A stretch of 22,398 bases of DNA from a virus: IMG/VR virus record IMGVR_UViG_3300027743_000021, positions 1-22,398 of that record; one strand, given 5' to 3'. How positions within the stretch are numbered: position 1 is the first letter of the stretch; the number at the start of each line of letters is the position of its first letter. Shown piece by piece: positions 5,836-12,428 of this stretch. The notes below the pieces were generated by a model. The model ran no database searches and had not been told where the DNA came from. It worked only from the letters and a program-made list of their open reading frames with translations. A program made the position numbers and the translations under genes.

Positions 5836-6068
5836 CAGACGTAAATGCCGTTCTTCCAGATGGCAATAAATGGGCTGGCCCGATAGATAAATTATCGGAT
5901 TATCTTCTCTACCACAAATTGGTTGTCGATGAATGCGTCCGGCTGACCGCCGAAAAGCATAGAAAATTCTACGATGGAATGGATTACCGGGAAGAATGGA
6001 AAATGGGAATACCGGCAGACGAAACCGCCGACGCAAACGTTGACGCTACAGATTGGGAGGAAGAATGA
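5832..6068 (+). CDS. Hypothetical small acidic protein, GTG start
   Basis: 78 aa, GTG start in a GTGA overlap with the preceding stop; GGGAGG lies just upstream with good spacing. A central helix (YLLYHKLVVDECVRLTAEKHRKFYD) is followed by an acidic, probably disordered tail ending in WEEE. No family recognised. The stop overlaps the next start (ATGA at 6065). Confidence 0.6.
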   Translation: MTDVNAVLPDGNKWAGPIDKLSDYLLYHKLVVDECVRLTAEKHRKFYDGMDYREEWKMGIPADETADANVDATDWEEE

Positions 6069-6373
6069 GCGACAAACCGACACAGTATAAAAATTGGCGT
6101 GAGTGGTGGGATATGTCACCAGAAGCCAACCCGATACCACTCATTCCGTCTTATGAAGCAGTATCACAAGTCACTTGGATTGCGGCTCAACGCGCCCGCG
6201 ACTTGGAGGTAAAGGCGCTGAGGGAGGCGCTGGAAGATGCCACAAAGTCGTTGGAGACAATAGCAAATAGAGCGGGCAAACGGGATGAGCTACTTGAACA
6301 TATTCAGCAAATACGAGGATACGCCAATTCTCGCGCTATATCTGCCCGCACCGCGCTTGGCGTGAAGGGGTGA
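6065..6373 (+). CDS. Hypothetical protein with coiled-coil segment
   Basis: 102 aa from the ATG at 6065, which follows GGGAGGAAGA. The N-terminal 40 residues are Trp/Pro-rich (NWREWWDMSPEANPIPLIPSY). Residues 45-85 form a long charged helix, likely a coiled coil (LEVKALREALEDATKSLETIANRAGKRDELLEHIQQI). No function recognised. It is coupled to both neighbours by 4-base overlaps. Confidence 0.6.
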   Translation: MSDKPTQYKNWREWWDMSPEANPIPLIPSYEAVSQVTWIAAQRARDLEVKALREALEDATKSLETIANRAGKRDELLEHIQQIRGYANSRAISARTALGVKG

Positions 6374-6639
6374 GTTATGGGATCTGCGAAATCTGCGGAA
6401 AGTGGCGGGAATTGGAGCGTAATCACGTCATCATTCATCGTGCCAAAGGGTACTCACGTTGGCTCGATGATCCTCGGAATATCGAATTGGTCTGCCATGC
6501 CTGCCACATATATCCTGCACACACTCACCAGCACAAAGTTGAAGTCTGGCGACGAAGAGTGGAAAATGGTATTACTATGCAAGCTTGGTGGGAAAGCCTG
6601 CCATTCGAGCTTACAATAGGGAGAGCGAGGCCGGGATGA
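6370..6639 (+). CDS. HNH-like small nuclease or zinc protein
   Basis: 89 aa, GTG start (GTGA overlap). It carries CEIC at about residues 6-9, an ERNHVIIHRAKG segment, an asparagine in DDPRNIELV, and CHACH. This C-x2-C...NH...N...C-x2-C-H order is that of small HNH endonucleases, which nick or cut DNA using one metal ion in a beta-beta-alpha fold. HNH genes in tailed phages often sit near the terminase and aid packaging; this one sits in the early region instead, so it may act in DNA degradation or be a relic. Activity is inferred. Confidence 0.65.
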   Translation: MSYGICEICGKWRELERNHVIIHRAKGYSRWLDDPRNIELVCHACHIYPAHTHQHKVEVWRRRVENGITMQAWWESLPFELTIGRARPG

Positions 6640-6869
6640 AACCTAAAGTATACGGGGTTACACACGCAAGCGCATCTTATGAGCCGAATTATCTGATGCG
6701 GATAAAATTGGAACTTGCCGCCGATCCTGGATTTGACGTTATGCCGTTGCTGAAAAGCAGTGACTGGGGAGACTTATTCCCCGGAAACGTCATCGTGAAA
6801 TGTCAGCATTGTGGTCAATGGGCTGCTCGTAAAGCCGATTGCCACAAATGCGGCGCACCTGTGGATTAG
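6636..6869 (+). CDS. Small protein with C-terminal zinc ribbon
   Basis: 77 aa from the ATG at 6636, in an ATGA overlap with the preceding stop. The first 50 residues are unassigned; the end has C-x2-C-G then about 10 residues and C-x2-C-G, a classic zinc-ribbon pair. It ends head-on against the endolysin gene: its TAG (6867-6869) and the endolysin TAA (6868-6866) share bases, with no terminator between. Function unknown. Confidence 0.62.
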   Translation: MKPKVYGVTHASASYEPNYLMRIKLELAADPGFDVMPLLKSSDWGDLFPGNVIVKCQHCGQWAARKADCHKCGAPVD

Positions 6870-7738
6870 GGGTACAGCTTGTGATCCACAGCCAACGTCT
6901 TTAGAATAGCGTCCTTGTCGGCCTTATCCCACGGATCAGGGGGAATGGGCGCTTCCTTGCCAACCCATACGTTGTAAGCCGCCTCATCCCCGTTGAATAT
7001 GCTGTAATCGTAGTGATCCTTGGCACCGGGCAGGTATATCCCGGATTGCATCTGCCAGAATGACCATTCCTCGGGCTTCAACCCGGGCGGTCGGTTCCCG
7101 GCCCACGCGATCGGTGAGCCTTCCGGCGTCCACTTCTCCCATTCCTCCCACGTCTCCATAACCACGCTTTCGGCCTTTAGGGACGGATATGCTGCAATCC
7201 ACGGCTTACGGGCGCGGAAGGGCCAATCCTTCAACTTGCAGGCCGATTCCGGGAACCATGCGTAAGTGTAAAGCTCCAACTGACGGAGCATGGCGAGGTC
7301 TTTGTGTTCCAGCATGTAGTTTGCAGCGTTCAGGTTCTTGGCCGGGGCTGCCTGGGGGACGTCCGCCCAAGGGATTTCCCCCCGGGAGGCCTTCGCCCAT
7401 GCCGCCCAATCCCCCCATGTTTGCTCCCAATCCAGTAAGCCGACCTCTACCCCCAGCCGCTTCAACTGGCCGGCGAACCGCTGTACTTGCGCCTCGAGAG
7501 GCTGAACCGGATCGGCCCAATGATAAAGGGACACGTCCCAGCCGGCGGCGCGGAAGTAGTTAGCGTACCATTCGACGGTGTCGAAGGCCTTGTTATTCAT
7601 CCAGCGATAGTCCAGCCCGCCCCCCATGCTGGCCTTTATGCAGGCGTGCCGGAAGCCGTGGTCGTACATGGCCTGCAGGGGGAGGGAGAAGCCCGGATAG
7701 TAGTTTCCTGAGTAGAGGTCGATGGCGTAGATATTCAT
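6866..7738 (-). CDS. GH25-family muramidase endolysin
   Basis: 290 aa from the ATG at 7738. The GH25 (lysozyme 1,4-beta-N-acetylmuramidase) pattern is seen in order: an N-terminal IYAIDLYSGNY with Asp7, FRHACIKAS (31-37), GWDVSLYHW (66-74), the acidic pair Asp103/Glu105 in LLDWEQ, a PWIAAYP strand, and near the end WSFWQMQSG plus DYSIFNGDEAAY. It would cut the peptidoglycan glycan backbone to release progeny. No signal peptide, so it should need the holin. The last 25 residues are a short Pro/Asp-rich tail, not an evident wall-binding domain. The start overlaps the RHH regulator stop (ATGA at 7738-7735), an unusual pairing. Confidence 0.88.
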   Translation of the reverse strand: MNIYAIDLYSGNYYPGFSLPLQAMYDHGFRHACIKASMGGGLDYRWMNNKAFDTVEWYANYFRAAGWDVSLYHWADPVQPLEAQVQRFAGQLKRLGVEVGLLDWEQTWGDWAAWAKASRGEIPWADVPQAAPAKNLNAANYMLEHKDLAMLRQLELYTYAWFPESACKLKDWPFRARKPWIAAYPSLKAESVVMETWEEWEKWTPEGSPIAWAGNRPPGLKPEEWSFWQMQSGIYLPGAKDHYDYSIFNGDEAAYNVWVGKEAPIPPDPWDKADKDAILKTLAVDHKLYP

Positions 7739-7932
7739 TTCGTCAAAATCCTCATGTTTTGGAAGGGGCAAACCGGGGCGTTTTCTTTCGTGAATTGCAC
7801 GGCAGCAAATCGTACCAGAAAACGGATAGCTTCCGCGCCGCTCATACCTAATTTAGCAGACACGATAGCAATATTTTCTTTATCCTCTGATTTTATCTTG
7901 AATGTGAAGGTCGTGCCTTTTTTGAATGTCAT
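7735..7932 (-). CDS. Ribbon-helix-helix (Arc/CopG-type) regulator
   Basis: 65 aa. A beta strand (TFTFKIK, residues 8-14) is followed by helix 1 (SEDKENIAIVSAKLG), a turn with Met-Ser-Gly, and helix 2 (AEAIRFLVRFAAVQF), the standard RHH layout in which dimers put paired strands into the DNA major groove. I choose the ATG at 7932 because a TACAAT -10 box lies exactly 6 nt upstream; an ATG at 7947 would add five residues. Operator C begins at the upstream ATG, so autoregulation is likely. The C-terminal 20 residues are extra and unassigned. It is translationally coupled to the endolysin. Confidence 0.75.
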   Translation of the reverse strand: MTFKKGTTFTFKIKSEDKENIAIVSAKLGMSGAEAIRFLVRFAAVQFTKENAPVCPFQNMRILTK

Positions 7933-7947
7933 ATGTACATTGTACAT
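7933..7947. promoter_or_regulatory. 15-bp perfect palindrome over the RHH promoter and start
   Basis: ATGTACA-T-TGTACAT, two 7-base arms around a single base. On the - strand it includes the TACAAT -10 box (7944-7939), placed exactly 6 nt before the ATG at 7932. A symmetric site here could bind a dimeric repressor and block the promoter. It abuts operator C. Confidence 0.55.
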
Positions 7948-7967
7948 CAGATTAGAGTTCCATGAGA
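7946..7967 (+). promoter_or_regulatory. Operator C, phased repeat between divergent starts
   Basis: Matches the last 22 bases of operator A in 19 positions, including the shared TTCCATGAGA end. Two units at 11-bp spacing are clear (ATTAGAGTTCC, ATGAGA); the third is degenerate. It lies 9 bp upstream of the -35 box of the rightward promoter, nearly the same geometry as operator A (11 bp), and upstream of the RHH gene on the other strand. Confidence 0.75.
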
Positions 7968-7976
7968 GTTTGCCTA

Positions 7977-8005
7977 TTGTAATTCGGACATTCCGGGTAT
8001 ATTAT
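7977..8005 (+). promoter_or_regulatory. Rightward promoter, probable late promoter
   Basis: -35 TTGTAA (7977-7982, 4 of 6), a 17-bp spacer and -10 TATTAT (8000-8005, 5 of 6), with exactly 6 nt to the ATG at 8012. Everything from 8012 round to the terminator at 731 reads in the same direction, so this is the natural start of the late operon. The run of TA repeats around the -10 should melt easily. Confidence 0.72.
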
Positions 8006-8011
8006 ATATAT

Positions 8012-8209
8012 ATGACCAAGGTTATCAATATTCCCGAGGATACCCCCGAAGCTCGGATTGTTGACATTCGAATAATCGTTGAATGCGCCCAATGCGGTAA
8101 ACATTGGGCGTATTCTGCCGCCCAGCAAGGCGCAATCTCCATGATCTGCCTTGACTGTGCGAACAAGAGGCCAGCTAAACTGCACGAAACCTATCCGAAT
8201 TCACCATAA
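8012..8209 (+). CDS. Small zinc-ribbon protein, first gene of the late operon
   Basis: 65 aa. C-x2-C (about residues 25-28) and C-x2-C (about 46-49) form a zinc-ribbon pair. No ribosome site precedes the ATG; instead the -10 box is 6 nt away, so a leaderless mRNA is expected. As the first product of the rightward promoter next to the RHH gene, it could be a regulator of late transcription, but only its place suggests this. Confidence 0.62.
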   Translation: MTKVINIPEDTPEARIVDIRIIVECAQCGKHWAYSAAQQGAISMICLDCANKRPAKLHETYPNSP

Positions 8210-8213
8210 TCTA

Positions 8214-8245
8214 CCGGCTCAGCCGGGAGCGGGTACATGACCCGC
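8214..8245 (+). other. Two tandem hairpins before the scaffold gene
   Basis: CCGGC-TCA-GCCGG (8214-8226) and GCGGGT-ACATG-ACCCGC (8229-8245) lie directly upstream of the AAAGGAG ribosome site of the scaffold gene. They may mark an mRNA processing or protection point that separates the regulator from the capsid genes. Confidence 0.5.
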
Positions 8246-8258
8246 AAAGGAGTCTCTC

Positions 8259-8696
8259 ATGGCTGACAAGAAAGAAGAACAGCAGGAAATCCAGGGCGAC
8301 CGTGAAAATCGGGCGAAGACATTCACCCAGGACGAAGTGAACGCAATCGTTCAGCGGCGCATCGCGGAAGTCGAGAGGCGCGAGGAAGCGCATCGCATCA
8401 CGCTACAGGCTGACTTGGACGCCAAGACGGCTGAGATCCAAAAGCGCAACGAGCGGGAAGTGGAAGCCTGCAAGGTGGAGATTGAAACGCTGAAAGGCGA
8501 CCTTGACGATGCTGTTGTCGCGGCCTTCGACGCGCTGCCCGAGAGCATGTCCGCGCCCGACAAACGTGACTGGCTGAAGAAGGTGAGCGGCCTGATGCCT
8601 GCTCAGCCTCCGAGCAAGATGCCGCCCACGCCGGTCGGGAAGAAGAAAGTGGAGGGGCAGTTTGTGCCCGTCCCCTCGAAAGTCAAGCCGTTCTAA
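8259..8696 (+). CDS. Capsid scaffolding protein
   Basis: 145 aa. Highly charged and helical, with a KTFTQDEVNAIVQRRIAEV segment at residues 20-38 typical of phage scaffold proteins of the DUF4355 type, then a coiled coil to about residue 90 and a Pro/Lys-rich tail ending in KVKPF. It would guide procapsid assembly and leave before DNA filling. Position two genes before the capsid gene and the AAAGGAG site both fit. No protease gene is seen, so capsid maturation probably does not use a phage-coded protease. Confidence 0.8.
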   Translation: MADKKEEQQEIQGDRENRAKTFTQDEVNAIVQRRIAEVERREEAHRITLQADLDAKTAEIQKRNEREVEACKVEIETLKGDLDDAVVAAFDALPESMSAPDKRDWLKKVSGLMPAQPPSKMPPTPVGKKKVEGQFVPVPSKVKPF

Positions 8697-8741
8697 CTAT
8701 GCCGCGTCCGCTGTCCATGCGGAACGGCGGAGGAATATCCA

Positions 8742-9155
8742 ATGGCAAACATCACGAAAGCGACCGCCCCGTACCTGGTGGATCGGCGGATCGAGCCGAA
8801 GGCGGGTAGCTGGCCGGCTGCGGAAATCATCCCCGTCGGCTCGCCCTGCTATGTCCACACGGACGGGAAGGTTTACAAGTCCATCACCACGACCACTTCT
8901 CCCACCCTTGTCACCCTCGCCGCGTACGACGGCTTCTCCATCCTTGGAGCGAAGGCCATCGGCGACCCGGTGACGCTGGAGGGGCCGGGAACGCGGGTTC
9001 ACATCACCGAAACGACCGGCATCATCATCGGGAATGGCTACTGGATCAGCGCGACCGCTGCGGCTATCTCGGACGCAATCGTGCTGGCCGGTGATCGCCC
9101 GTTCGCCGTCGGTGTCAGCGCGACTGACATCGAAATCTGCCGGAATCCCGGCTAA
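8742..9155 (+). CDS. Putative capsid decoration (cement) protein
   Basis: 137 aa, beta-rich, Gly/Thr/Ile-rich, with no long helices, and coded between the scaffold and the major capsid gene. This is the usual place for a small head decoration protein that stabilises the shell. Ribosome site GGAGG at 7 nt. Motif-level support is weak; assignment is by position, size and composition. Confidence 0.55.
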   Translation: MANITKATAPYLVDRRIEPKAGSWPAAEIIPVGSPCYVHTDGKVYKSITTTTSPTLVTLAAYDGFSILGAKAIGDPVTLEGPGTRVHITETTGIIIGNGYWISATAAAISDAIVLAGDRPFAVGVSATDIEICRNPG

Positions 9156-9167
9156 GGAGAAACGACA

Positions 9168-10223
9168 ATGCCTCAGGGAATTTACTCCGTAGCCGATCTT
9201 CAAGCCGTCAAGTTTTCTTCGGCGGCTTCCGTGGGCCTCAACACAATCTCCACCGTGTTGAACGCGCAACTCGCCTATGACAACGCTCAGGTGCAAAAGA
9301 TGATTGCCGACTTCGCTCAGCCGACCACGGCTCAGCAGGCAATCTGGGGGACGCAGACCACCGGCGAGATGGACTGGATCGACGAACTCGGTCGTCCGGC
9401 CAAGTACAAGCAGAACCCCGGCATCACCGCTGCCTTCCCGGTTCATAAGTTCTCGTTTGGGCTGGGCTGGACTGAGGACTTCTTCCTGCGCGCCAAGGCT
9501 TCCGAGATTGCGGATATGTATCTGCGCGGCCGGGATGCGTACTACAAGTCCCTGTCGTCCGCGATGATGAAGGCGCTCGCGCGTGGTACGAACTACACCT
9601 TCGTGGACAGTCTGAGCAACGGCGTTTCGCTGGCTGTCAAGCGCGTCTGGAACAACGACGGTGTTGTTCCGCCTCCCTCCCCGGCTGGCGCGACGTTCGC
9701 CGGGACGCACACTCACCTCGGAACCGGCACGGCGGCGATCACCAACGCCTCTGTGCAGGCTGCGGTGGATAACGTCGAGGAACACGGGAACACCCGCAAC
9801 GTGCGGATTTATATCGCACTTGCGGACAAGGACGACTTCATCGTCCTCACCGATTTCACGAAGCTCACCCAGAGCTTCGTCCTGCCGACCACGCTCGGTT
9901 CAGAAGAAACGGTTGAGCGGGCCACGAACAGCGACCTTGAAGATCAGAAAATCGGATACTGGAAAGGCGGCGAGGAAGTCTGGGTCAAGCCGTACATCAA
10001 GGCCCACTACACGCTTGTAGTGGCAACCGGCATGGACGAGAAGCCCCTGATGTATCGTCAGCCGGAGGAACCGGCCCTGCAAGGGCTGCGCCTGACTTCC
10101 TCGTATCCTGGCTTCCCGCTGTACGCCAAGGAAATGACGGCGGAGTTCGGGTTCGGCGTGTGGAACCGAGGTATGGCAGCTTGGGACTTCGAAGACGCCG
10201 GCGCGTGGGCCGACATGGTCTAA
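9168..10223 (+). CDS. Major capsid protein (HK97-like fold)
   Basis: 351 aa. Forms the icosahedral shell. It has an N-terminal helical arm (residues 1-50), a central region rich in aromatic beta strands (FPVHKFSFGLGWTEDFFLRA), a long helix (ADMYLRGRDAYYKSLSSAMMKALARG) suited to the spine helix of the HK97 fold, and a C-terminal domain ending near WADMV. It starts 12 bases after the decoration gene with an AAGGAG site. A strong hairpin lies just downstream at 10261-10294. The family name is inferred from order, length and helix pattern. Confidence 0.85.
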   Translation: MPQGIYSVADLQAVKFSSAASVGLNTISTVLNAQLAYDNAQVQKMIADFAQPTTAQQAIWGTQTTGEMDWIDELGRPAKYKQNPGITAAFPVHKFSFGLGWTEDFFLRAKASEIADMYLRGRDAYYKSLSSAMMKALARGTNYTFVDSLSNGVSLAVKRVWNNDGVVPPPSPAGATFAGTHTHLGTGTAAITNASVQAAVDNVEEHGNTRNVRIYIALADKDDFIVLTDFTKLTQSFVLPTTLGSEETVERATNSDLEDQKIGYWKGGEEVWVKPYIKAHYTLVVATGMDEKPLMYRQPEEPALQGLRLTSSYPGFPLYAKEMTAEFGFGVWNRGMAAWDFEDAGAWADMV

Positions 10224-10260
10224 AGCGGTATGCCGTAACCCCTCGGGGTGCGGTGAATGG

Positions 10261-10294
10261 GGGGCCGGGGTTTCATCTCCTTCCCCGGCTCCCC
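10261..10294 (+). other. Strong GC hairpin after the capsid gene
   Basis: GGGGCCGGGG (10261-10270) pairs with the C-rich arm at 10283-10294 (CCCCGGC-T-CCCC, one bulge) around a 12-nt loop. There is no T-run. It sits in the 86-base gap between the capsid and connector genes, where phages often lower downstream expression. Attenuation or 3'-end protection of capsid mRNA is the inferred role. Confidence 0.65.
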
Positions 10295-10309
10295 GGTACC
10301 GGAGGTTGA

Positions 10310-10720
10310 ATGCCAAGTACGATGCTGACCTACGTTATCGCAAGCCTGCCAGCGCCAACCAAGGCTCTGCTTGGAACGCCGGACGAAACGGCGCTTGCCC
10401 CCGTTCTGGCTGACGCTATCAAGGAATACGACAACGCCTACACGACTGAGGCCCAATGCACCGATACGGTGCGTTTCAACGCTATCGGGCTGGCCTACTT
10501 CTGGCAATGGGCGCTGTTGCGTATTCAGTCCGCCCGCTTCGATCCTGTGCAAGGCACGTCAAGTGAGTTTGAGAAGCACGTTGCGGAGTTCACGCGCCTA
10601 CGGGACTGGTACTGGAACCGTGTGCCGGGCGGCATGGCGTCCGCCCCGGGCATCATCCTGACCACGATCACGGGCGAGCAAGACCCATACGTCTATCCGC
10701 GTTACGAGGACAGGGTATGA
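10310..10720 (+). CDS. Head-tail connector, adaptor type (gp6-like)
   Basis: 136 aa, mostly helical, with a hydrophobic, Trp-rich middle (AIGLAYFWQWALLRIQ) and a C-terminal YVYPRYEDRV. It directly follows the capsid and precedes the gp10-like gene, matching the slot of the HK97 gp6 / SPP1 gp15 head completion proteins that bind under the portal. The stop overlaps the next start (ATGA). Called by position and helical character. Confidence 0.6.
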   Translation: MPSTMLTYVIASLPAPTKALLGTPDETALAPVLADAIKEYDNAYTTEAQCTDTVRFNAIGLAYFWQWALLRIQSARFDPVQGTSSEFEKHVAEFTRLRDWYWNRVPGGMASAPGIILTTITGEQDPYVYPRYEDRV

Positions 10721-11100
10721 AGATGCCCGCTGGCCTCACCGGCGTCAATGAGAGCATCGTGTCCATGAAGAAAGTGGATACGGCTCTCAAATCCGGCGCG
10801 TCTCAGAACATCATGGAGATAGCCAAGCGCGTGGCGGAGGAAGCTGGTATCCGCTGCCCCATCGACAAGGGAAACATGCTCTCCAGCATCGAGTATCGCA
10901 AGGTGGACGAGCAGACGGCGGAAGTGACTGTCGGCGGCGGGTTCTGGGGAGGCGTGGACGTGGACTATCCCGCCTTCGTGGAGTTCGGGACATGGAAGAT
11001 GGACGCACAACCCTTCGTGAGACCTGCCGTTGATTTCGTCGTCAAGGATGTCGGCTTCAAAGGCACGTTGCAGCTGTTCGTCAACAAGGCGGTAAAGTGA
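10717..11100 (+). CDS. HK97 gp10-like tail/neck protein
   Basis: 127 aa. The C-terminal half shows the recognisable gp10 signature: YPAFVEFGT (about residues 86-94) then M-x-A-Q-PFVRPAVD (about 97-108). The N-terminal part is helical, with IAKRVAEEAGIRCPIDKGNMLSSI. This family sits between head and tail or helps finish the tail. ATGA overlap with the connector gene. Confidence 0.8.
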   Translation: MKMPAGLTGVNESIVSMKKVDTALKSGASQNIMEIAKRVAEEAGIRCPIDKGNMLSSIEYRKVDEQTAEVTVGGGFWGGVDVDYPAFVEFGTWKMDAQPFVRPAVDFVVKDVGFKGTLQLFVNKAVK

Positions 11101-11110
11101 TGGAGGCAAA

Positions 11111-11305
11111 ATGGTAAACGTGACGATGGCGGACATTGGGCAGGAGCTTTCCGAGATTTTCGGAGAGAACATGACATACTTTTCATTCACCCTTGACGTG
11201 GAAAATCCCGATAGGCCGCACGTCATTATCAAGAAGGCGATAACCAAAGAGCAAGGCGAGAAGTTTATCGCCGTGTTGAAAAAGTTTGCCTGGAAGGAAG
11301 AATGA
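11111..11305 (+). CDS. Small protein inserted in the neck cassette
   Basis: 64 aa between the gp10-like gene and the tail terminator, two genes that are usually adjacent. A weak GGAGG site precedes ATG, and the stop overlaps the next start (ATGA at 11302). Helix-strand-helix appearance, with DVENPDRPHVIIKKAITKEQG and a basic tail. No family recognised; it may be an added regulator or a morphogenesis helper. Confidence 0.55.
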   Translation: MVNVTMADIGQELSEIFGENMTYFSFTLDVENPDRPHVIIKKAITKEQGEKFIAVLKKFAWKEE

Positions 11306-11667
11306 GCATGTTCTCCACGCTTGACACGCTGCTTGCTTCGGGCGGAGCCTTCACGGTCTACTCTCCGCTCGTGCCGCGCGTGGATATGTCGCCTACCCTG
11401 CCATATGTGGAATACAAACGCATCGGCGAGAATTCTGATCACTATCTCAGCGGAGTGCGCGTGTACTCCACCGCGCGGATAGCGGTTGTGATGTGCGCCG
11501 CGACCGAGGCGGGTCTGCTCGTGTTGATCGGGCAGGTACAGGCGAAGCTGGACTACAACCGAACCAACTTTATCCTATCGTTCCCCGCTCTTGGGCCATA
11601 CGGGGAAGGCCATGAGGACAATCCGGTAATGTTCTACGCCAAGTCCGATTGGTTCATTCTGTACTAA
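11302..11667 (+). CDS. Tail terminator protein (DUF3168-like)
   Basis: 121 aa. Directly before the major tail protein, the standard slot for the tail terminator (lambda gpU / HK97 gp10-neighbour type) that caps the tail tube and joins it to the head. An N-terminal helix, a SPLVPRVDMSPTLPYVEY segment, then a beta-alpha-beta core with RIAVVMCAATEAGLLVLIGQVQ. Size is normal for the family (about 120-140 aa). Confidence 0.65.
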   Translation: MSMFSTLDTLLASGGAFTVYSPLVPRVDMSPTLPYVEYKRIGENSDHYLSGVRVYSTARIAVVMCAATEAGLLVLIGQVQAKLDYNRTNFILSFPALGPYGEGHEDNPVMFYAKSDWFILY

Positions 11668-11679
11668 AGGAGCAATAAC

Positions 11680-12408
11680 ATGCCTACTGGATATACCAAC
11701 ATCGGAACAATTCTGAAGATCGACGGGGCGGCTGTCGCGGCTGTGTCCGCCATGCCCGACGGGCTGAACGTCTCAGGCCCGGGTGCGCTGGACACGACCG
11801 TCCTTGCGCCGACCGGGAAATTCAAGACGAACATCCCGGATGGCGTGCTCGGGGTGGAGCCTTTCACCGTGGAAGTCGTGGCGGCCAACGGGTCGATGAA
11901 GACGTTCACGGATTACGCTGTTGCCTGCGCCCTGCATGACATCCAGATCGACACGCCCACCGGCGAAAGTTTCTACATGGATGCCGCCCACACGGGCAAG
12001 GGCTGGATCAGCGACGTGAAACTGAGCGGCGCTGCGGGCGCTTCCTCGCCTGGCTGCGAGAAGATCACCTTCACCATCCACCCGACCGGTATCCCGGTCT
12101 TCGCCGCAACAGCCGGCGCGTGGTACACGGGTGTCACGACCCTCGGAATCGCGGGCGGCGACTTCGGGCTGGTCGTGGGCGGCTCGCCTGTTCAACTGAC
12201 CGTGATCGCCACCTACGGCACTTCGGGCTTTTCCATCGTCGCGCCCGTGGCCGATCTGTCCTTCGTGTCCGGCACGCCTGCGAACGCGACCGTCGGGGCG
12301 AACACGGGTATCGTGACGTGGATTTCCAACGGCGGGGCGACCACCATCACCTGCGCTATCACCGCCGCGCCGACCATTGACACCATGTGCATCTGCACCA
12401 CCGCGTAA
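11680..12408 (+). CDS. Major tail (tube) protein with C-terminal Ig-like domain
   Basis: 242 aa. Residues 1-150 have the beta-rich tail-tube look (TNIGTILKIDGAAVAAV..., PDGVLGVEPFTVEVV..., then DVKLSGAAG and EKITFTIHPTG). Residues 160-242 form a separate Thr/Gly/Val-rich beta domain like bacterial Ig-like (Big_2) domains (VQLTVIATYGTSG..., ATVGANTGIVTWISNGGATTITCAI), often shown on the tail surface. Good AAAGGAG site. A strong hairpin follows at 12429-12454. Confidence 0.78.
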   Translation: MPTGYTNIGTILKIDGAAVAAVSAMPDGLNVSGPGALDTTVLAPTGKFKTNIPDGVLGVEPFTVEVVAANGSMKTFTDYAVACALHDIQIDTPTGESFYMDAAHTGKGWISDVKLSGAAGASSPGCEKITFTIHPTGIPVFAATAGAWYTGVTTLGIAGGDFGLVVGGSPVQLTVIATYGTSGFSIVAPVADLSFVSGTPANATVGANTGIVTWISNGGATTITCAITAAPTIDTMCICTTA

Positions 12409-12428
12409 AAGTGCTTCGACAAAGCGCC

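Noticed and set aside
8697-9785. Long open frame on the - strand opposite the decoration and capsid genes (362 codons)
   Set aside because: It is the Arg/Gly-rich mirror of strongly supported structural genes and has no promoter or ribosome site; a shadow frame of GC-rich coding DNA.
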